Assembly (NCBI RefSeq): GCF_014109765.1
Contig: NZ_CP059139.1
Span: 4,919,001-4,983,000 of the forward strand
Reading direction: 5' to 3'
Source: Pseudomonas berkeleyensis
GTDB lineage: Bacteria > Pseudomonadota > Gammaproteobacteria > Pseudomonadales > Pseudomonadaceae
DNA: 64,000 nt
Shown here: piece after piece, positions 57,131 through 64,000 of the stretch
Position numbering within the stretch: position 1 is the stretch's first letter
Layout: the number at the start of each line of letters is the position of its first letter
The notes under the pieces: generated by a model
What the model was told of the DNA's origin: nothing
Database searches by the model: none
Seen by the model: the letters and a program-made list of their open reading frames with translations, nothing else
Position numbers and translations under genes: made by a program

Positions 57131-57877
57131 ATGAATTACAACTGGGACTGGGGTATCTACTTCAAGTCCACCGGCATCGGCAGCGAGACCTACCTGGACT
57201 GGTTTATCACCGGCCTGGGCTGGACCATCGCCATCGCCCTGGCTGGCTGGATCATCGCCCTGGCGCTGGGCTCGCTGCTCGGCGTCATGCGTACCCTGCC
57301 GAACCGCTGGCTGTCCGGCCTGGCGACCGCCTACGTGGAAATCTTCCGCAACGTACCGTTGCTGGTGCAGCTGTTCCTCTGGTACTTCCTGGTGCCGGAT
57401 CTGCTGCCCGAGCCGCTGGAGCTGTGGTTCAAGCAGGATCTCAACCCGGCCACCTCGGCCTACCTGTCGGTGGTGGTGTGCCTCGGCCTGTTCACCGCGG
57501 CGCGGGTCTGCGAGCAGGTGCGCACCGGTATCGAGGCGCTGCCCAAGGGTCAGACCGCCGCGGCCTACGCCATGGGCTTCCGCCTGCCGCAGATCTACAA
57601 GAACGTGCTGTTGCCGCAGGCGTTTCGCATCATCATTCCGCCGCTTACCAGCGAGTTCCTCAATATCTTCAAGAACTCCTCGGTGGCATCGCTGATCGGC
57701 CTGATGGAACTGCTGGCGCAAACCAAGCAGACCGCCGAGTTCAGCGCCAACCTGTTCGAAGCCTTCACCCTGGCCACGCTGATCTACTTCACCTTGAACA
57801 TGAGCCTGATGATGATCATGCGCATGATCGAGAAGAAAGTCGCCGTGCCCGGCCTGATCTCCGTAGGGGGTAAATGA
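57131..57877 (+). CDS. aatQ: Glutamate/aspartate ABC transporter permease
   Basis: 248 residues, HisMQ-type inner-membrane permease with about five helices. EIFRNVPLLVQLFLWYF (about 73-89) is the conserved first loop, and the EAA coupling motif is GIEALPKGQTAAAYAMGFRLPQIYKNVLLPQAFR (about 135-168). Forms a heterodimer with AatM. ATG 57131 follows AGAGGGG. Confidence 0.94.
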   Translation: MNYNWDWGIYFKSTGIGSETYLDWFITGLGWTIAIALAGWIIALALGSLLGVMRTLPNRWLSGLATAYVEIFRNVPLLVQLFLWYFLVPDLLPEPLELWFKQDLNPATSAYLSVVVCLGLFTAARVCEQVRTGIEALPKGQTAAAYAMGFRLPQIYKNVLLPQAFRIIIPPLTSEFLNIFKNSSVASLIGLMELLAQTKQTAEFSANLFEAFTLATLIYFTLNMSLMMIMRMIEKKVAVPGLISVGGK

Positions 57878-58538
57878 TGGATTTCAGCGAAATCATCCCC
57901 GCCCTGCCGGGCCTGTGGGAAGGCATGGCGATGACCCTGCAGCTGATGGCCCTGGGCATCATCGGCGGCATGGCCCTGGGCACCGTGCTGGCCCTGATGC
58001 GCCTGTCGCACAGCAAGCTGCTGTCGAACATCGCCGCCACTTACGTCAACTACTTCCGCTCGATCCCGCTGCTGCTGGTGATCACCTGGTTCTACTTCGC
58101 GGTGCCGTTCATCCTGCGCTGGATCACCGGCGAGGACACGCCCGTAGGCGCGTTCAGCTCGTGCCTGGTGGCCTTCGTGATGTTCGAGGCGGCCTACTTC
58201 TGCGAGATCGTGCGGGCCGGCATCCAGGCCATTCCCAAGGGCCAGATGGGCGCTGCCTCGGCTCTCGGCATGACCTATGGGCAGAGCATGCGCATGATCA
58301 TCCTGCCGCAGGCCTTCCGCAAGATGACCCCGCTGCTGCTGCAACAGAGCATCATCCTGTTCCAGGACACCTCGCTGGTGTACACCGTGGGCCTGATGGA
58401 CTTCCTCAATGCCGCACGCTCGCGTGGCGACATTCTGGGCCAGCCCCATGAGTTTCTGATTTTCGCCGGTTTGGTCTACTTCACCATCAGCTTCGCCGCC
58501 TCGCGCCTGGTCAAGCTCCTGCAAAAAAGGTTAGCCGT

Positions 58539-58542
<4 letters not shown>
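57874..58542 (+). CDS. aatM: Glutamate/aspartate ABC transporter permease
   Basis: 222 residues, HisMQ-type permease, paralogous to Aat[17 protein letters not shown], and the EAA loop [34 protein letters not shown]. The start overlaps the aatQ stop (ATGATG at 57874; the second ATG at 57877 has better spacing to GGGGG). Confidence 0.94.
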
Positions 58543-59273
<731 letters not shown>

Positions 59274-59281
59274 CCGCACAG

Positions 59282-59344
59282 CTAGGGTGCGCCGTGCGCA
59301 CCAATGCCAACGCACCACAGCCGGTGCACATGGCGCACCCTACG
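59282..59344. repeat. GTGCGC/CCCTAC repeat between aatP and aauS
   Basis: Two facing arms, CTAGGGTGCGCCGTGCGCAC and GGTGCACATGGCGCACCC then TACG, form an imperfect hairpin 63 bp long. Same family as 31616-31686. Confidence 0.7.
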
Positions 59345-59378
59345 CGTCGAGCAACTGGTCAGCCTGGGGAGGACTATG

Positions 59379-61255
59379 ATGCAATGCCTGTCCATCAGCC
59401 CTCGCGCCGACCTGATCGTGAAACCGCGCCTGCTCCGCCATCTGTCACTGATCCTCCTGTTCCTGCTGCTGGTGCTCGGCTGTGGCTACGCCGGCTACCA
59501 CATCAGCGACCGCGCCGGTATCCGCGCCCTGGCCGAAAACGGTGAGCGCCAACTGGAGCTCAACGCCCGCGCCGTCGAAAGCGAAATCACCAAATACACC
59601 TACCTGCCCAGCCTGCTGGAGCTGGAAGGCAACGTCTCGCGCCTGCTGCTGGCGCCCACGGCCTATCGTCGGCATCACGTCAACCAGTACCTGGCCGGCC
59701 TCAACGAACGCAGCGGCAGCCTGGCCATCTACGTGCTCGACCCGGATGGCCGGGTGATCGCCACCAGCAACTGGGAGCAAGCCGACAGCTACCTCGGCGA
59801 AGACCTGTCGTTCCGTGCCTACTACCAGGACGCCATCGAAGGTCGCCCCGGCCGCTTCTACGGTATCGGCAGCACCACGGGCGAGCCTGGCTACTACCTG
59901 GCCCACGGTTTGCGCGACGGCAAGCGCATCATCGGCGTGGCGGTGGTCAAGGTACGCCTCGATGCCCTCGAAGAGCGCTGGCAGCGCGCCCTGCTGGAAG
60001 CCTACGTCAGCGACGAGAACGGCATCATCATCCTCGCCAGTGATCCGATGGTGCGCCTCAAGGCCGTACGCCCACTCGATGATGCGACCAAGGAGCGCCT
60101 GGCACGCAGCCTGCAATACCACTGGGCCGCGCTGGAGGAACTGCAGCTGTTCAACCGCTCGCCACTGGACGACGGCATCGAGCAGGTCAGCTTCGCCACC
60201 GCTGGCACGCCAACCAATTACCTGCTGCAAACTCGCCGCCTGGAAGACACGCCCTGGCACCTGACCCTGCTCAGCCCGCTACAGGAACAACGCAGCGCCG
60301 CCATGATTCACGGCATGCTGGCGGCCGTGGCGGCGGCGCTGCTGGCGTTCCTGCTGATTGCCTGGAACGAGCGGCGCAAGGTCATCGCCACGCGCCTGGC
60401 CGCCCGCGAAGCACTGCAGGCCGCCAACGACGAGCTGGAACGCAAGATCGCCGAGCGCACCGCCGACCTGCAGGCCAGCAACGAGCGCCTGCAAGCCGAG
60501 GTGCGCGAACGCGAGCAGGCCGAGACCACCCTGCGCAAGGCCCAGGATGAACTGGTGCAAGCTGGCAAACTGGCAGTGATCGGGCAGATGTCGACCAGCA
60601 TCGCCCATGAACTGAACCAGCCGCTGGCGGCGCTGCGTACGCTGTCCGGCAACACCGTGCGCTTCCTCCAGCGTGGCGCGCTGGATGTCGCCAGCAGCAA
60701 CCTGCAGAACATCGGCGAACTGGTCGATCGCATGGGCAAGATCACCGGCAGCCTGCGCGCCTTCGCCCGCCGCGCGGGAGATAGTGGCGAGGCCTCGTTG
60801 GGCCAGGCCGTGGACGCGGCGGTGCTGCTCCTGCACCCGCGCCTGCAACGCACCAGCATGACGATCCATCGTGACTATCTGCACCCCGAGCAGGACGACG
60901 TGCGCCTGGCCATCGAACAGATTCGTCTGGAGCAGATTCTGGTCAACCTGATCTCCAACGCCCTCGATGCCATGCGCGATCAGGTCGACCGCCAGCTGTG
61001 GCTGAGTGGCAGCGCCGAAGCCGATTGCTATCGCCTGGAAGTGCGCGACAATGGCCCTGGCATTGCCCCGGAAACCCGCGCACACCTGTTCGAGCCGTTC
61101 TTCACCACCAAACCCGGTGAGCAAGGCCTCGGCCTCGGCCTGACCCTTTCCGCCAGCCTGGCAGCCGCCGCCGGTGGCAGCCTGACCGTGCGCCATCCCG
61201 ACGAAGGCGGCACCGCATTCGTGCTCACCCTGCCCTACCCACGAGAGCCGCAACC

Positions 61256-61259
<4 letters not shown>
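59379..61259 (+). CDS. aauS: DctB-type sensor kinase for acidic amino acids
   Basis: 626 residues from ATG 59379, which sits 6 nt after GGAGG; ATG 59376 and an in-frame ATG at 59304 are alternatives. A membrane helix (about 22-42), a periplasmic double-PDC sensor (about 45-300, with VLDPDGRVIATSNWEQADSYLGEDLSFR), a second helix (about 310-327), a coiled coil (about 330-385), HisKA with SIAHELNQPLAALR, and HATPase (NLISNALDAM, DNGPGI, GLGLGLTLS). Located directly after aatJQMP; by analogy with AauS it senses glutamate/aspartate and phosphorylates AauR. Confidence 0.9.
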
Positions 61260-62578
<1,319 letters not shown>

Positions 62579-62651
62579 CCTGGCGCATGCGTGCCTGGAG
62601 GTGAACACGGAAATGCCATTGTGGGGGTGGCTTCAGCCGTGATGCTCACCT

Positions 62652-62672
62652 GTAGCCCGGATGCAATCCGGG
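62652..62672. repeat. Dispersed repeat arm
   Basis: GTAGCCCGGATGCAATCCGG(G) is identical over 21 bp to the left arm at 49673-49693, but here occurs as a single arm. The 285-bp gap between aauR and fdhA otherwise contains only the fdhA terminator. Confidence 0.8.
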
Positions 62673-62761
62673 ATGGCGCCATGCTCATAATTGATGGATC
62701 GATGCGCACAGCCTAAGCGCCCCCAGAACACCCTGCAGAACGCCTCGCAACTTCACCAGGC

Positions 62762-62789
62762 AAAGAAAAGGGGAACCCGCAGGCTCCCC
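62762..62789 (-). terminator. Intrinsic terminator of fdhA
   Basis: Read leftward: GGGGA...TCCCC stem (62770-62789) followed by TTTTCTTT. It lies 75 bp past the fdhA stop. Confidence 0.8.
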
Positions 62790-62863
62790 AAAAAGAGGCG
62801 CAAGCACTGCGCCCATGCCGTGAAACGAACGCAGCCCGGAGCCACCTGGGCTGCGCTTTACAC

Positions 62864-64000
62864 TCATGCAGCGATGAAGGTCTTGTGCGGGTCGATAACG
62901 AATTTCTTCGGCACACCGGCATCGAACTCGCCGTAACCGCGCGGCGCGTCGTCCAGGCTGATGACCTGCACACCGACCACTTCGGCGATGTTGATGCGAT
63001 CCCACATGATGGCCTGCATCAGCGCACGGTTGTACTTCATCACCGGGGTCTGGCCGGTGTGGAAGCTGTGCGACTTGGCCCAGCCGAGGCCGAAGCGGAT
63101 GCTCAGGGAGCCGATCTTCGCCGCCGCATCCACCGCGCCCGGATCTTCGGTCACGTAGAGGCCGGGAATACCGATCTTGCCGGCTACGCGTACGACACCC
63201 ATCAGCGAGTTGAGCACCGTGGCAGGCGCTTCCTGCTGGGCACCGGCATGGCCGTGGCCACGGGCTTCGAAGCCCACGGCATCGACTGCGCAATCCACTT
63301 CCGGCTCGCCCAGCAGTTCGGCGATCTGCTCGTGCAGCGGGGTGTCCTTGGACAGGTCGGCGATTTCGAAACCCTGAGCCTTGGCATGCGCCAGGCGCGT
63401 TGGGTTGACGTCACCGACGATCACCACCGCAGCACCGAGCAGACGCGCCGACGCAGCGGCGGCCAAACCGACCGGGCCGGCACCGGCGATATACACCGTG
63501 CTGCCAGGGCCAACGCCTGCAGTGACCGCACCGTGATAACCGGTGGGCAGAATGTCGGACAGGCAGGTCAGGTCGCGGATCTTCTCCATGGCCTTGTCGC
63601 GATCCGGCAGCTTGAGCAGGTTGAAGTCGGCGTAGGGCACCAGCACGTATTCGGCCTGGCCGCCGGTCCAGTCACCCATATCGACGTAGCCGTAGGCACC
63701 GCCGGCGCGCGCCGGGTTGACGGTCAGGCACACACCGGTGTGCTGTTCCTTGCAGGAGCGGCAGCGGCCACAGGCGACGTTGAAGGGAACGGAAACCAGA
63801 TCGCCGATCTGCAGGCGCTCGACATCGCGGCCCTTCTCGATCACCTCACCGGTGATCTCGTGACCCAGCACCAGGCCGACCTGTGCGGTGGTACGACCGC
63901 GCACCATGTGCTGATCGGAGCCGCAGATGTTGGTGGAGACGACTTTCAGGATGACCCCGTGCTCGATCTTTTTGCCGCGCGGGTCCTGCATTTTCGGGTA
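62864..64000 (-). CDS. fdhA: Glutathione-independent formaldehyde dehydrogenase, 5' end cut by window edge
   Basis: Zinc-dependent medium-chain dehydrogenase oxidising formaldehyde to formate with tightly bound NAD+. 378 residues are visible; the P. putida enzyme has about 399, so about 21 N-terminal residues lie right of the window and the in-frame Met at 63991 (MQDPRGKK) is internal. TNICGSDQHMVRG and GHEITGEVIEKGRDV bind catalytic zinc, CGRCRSCKEQHTGVC holds the structural zinc cysteines, and VYIAGAGPVGLAAAASARLLGA is the NAD fold. It ends in HKTFIAA and is followed by a terminator. Confidence 0.96.
   Translation of the reverse strand, partial: YPKMQDPRGKKIEHGVILKVVSTNICGSDQHMVRGRTTAQVGLVLGHEITGEVIEKGRDVERLQIGDLVSVPFNVACGRCRSCKEQHTGVCLTVNPARAGGAYGYVDMGDWTGGQAEYVLVPYADFNLLKLPDRDKAMEKIRDLTCLSDILPTGYHGAVTAGVGPGSTVYIAGAGPVGLAAAASARLLGAAVVIVGDVNPTRLAHAKAQGFEIADLSKDTPLHEQIAELLGEPEVDCAVDAVGFEARGHGHAGAQQEAPATVLNSLMGVVRVAGKIGIPGLYVTEDPGAVDAAAKIGSLSIRFGLGWAKSHSFHTGQTPVMKYNRALMQAIMWDRINIAEVVGVQVISLDDAPRGYGEFDAGVPKKFVIDPHKTFIAA

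Overview
The window is chromosomal DNA of a high-GC gammaproteobacterium, almost certainly a Pseudomonas of the mendocina/oleovorans/alcaligenes type. The evidence is gene content and order: bioBFHCD next to two long acyl-CoA dehydrogenases, creBC/creD, aatJQMP with a DctB/DctD-type regulator pair, an OprD-family porin and glutathione-independent fdhA. No rRNA, tRNA, CRISPR array, integrase or complete insertion sequence was seen. Species-level placement is inference.

Layout. 1-7 kb: a leftward histidine-utilisation operon hutI-hutG-hutU-hutH (hutH cut by the left edge) with an operator lying on its promoter, and a divergent OprD-family porin. 7-12.2 kb: two paralogous acyl-CoA dehydrogenases with a membrane diguanylate cyclase between them and a PsrA-like double box upstream. 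12.3-18.2 kb: an SprA-related metalloprotease-like protein, a small rod-like protein and the biotin operon bioBFHCD, with a BirA-type operator over its promoter. 18.3-26.5 kb: comF, modE, srkA, rarD, an ACT-domain regulator, a GNAT acetyltransferase and malate synthase G (glcB) with a long, hairpin-rich leader. 26.6-37.9 kb: an LTA-synthase-like phosphotransferase, a cNMP/CBS/DUF294 protein with a DnaQ-type exonuclease, the acetate symporter actP-yjcH, trhP, and creD with small satellite genes.

The region 38-47.3 kb lies between creD and creBC, which are normally contiguous. It holds a TRAP transporter (dctPQM), a LexA-box-controlled pair encoding a FAN1-like VRR-NUC nuclease and an XPD/DinG-like helicase with an N-terminal PD-(D/E)XK-like segment, and two AT-rich orphan genes, one of them bracketed by inverted repeats. 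After creBC come a CBS protein, an MCP, a retropepsin-like protease, an HD-GYP protein and a PlsC-type acyltransferase. Then comes the acidic amino-acid ABC system aatJQMP, preceded by a sigma54 promoter and an IHF site, with its sigma54-dependent two-component system aauS/aauR. The right edge cuts fdhA.

The theme is catabolism of organic nitrogen and carbon (histidine, glutamate/aspartate, fatty acids, acetate, glyoxylate, C4-type acids, formaldehyde) together with its regulators. Intergenic spaces are littered with short palindromic repeats, most of which end in GTAGG/CCTAC.
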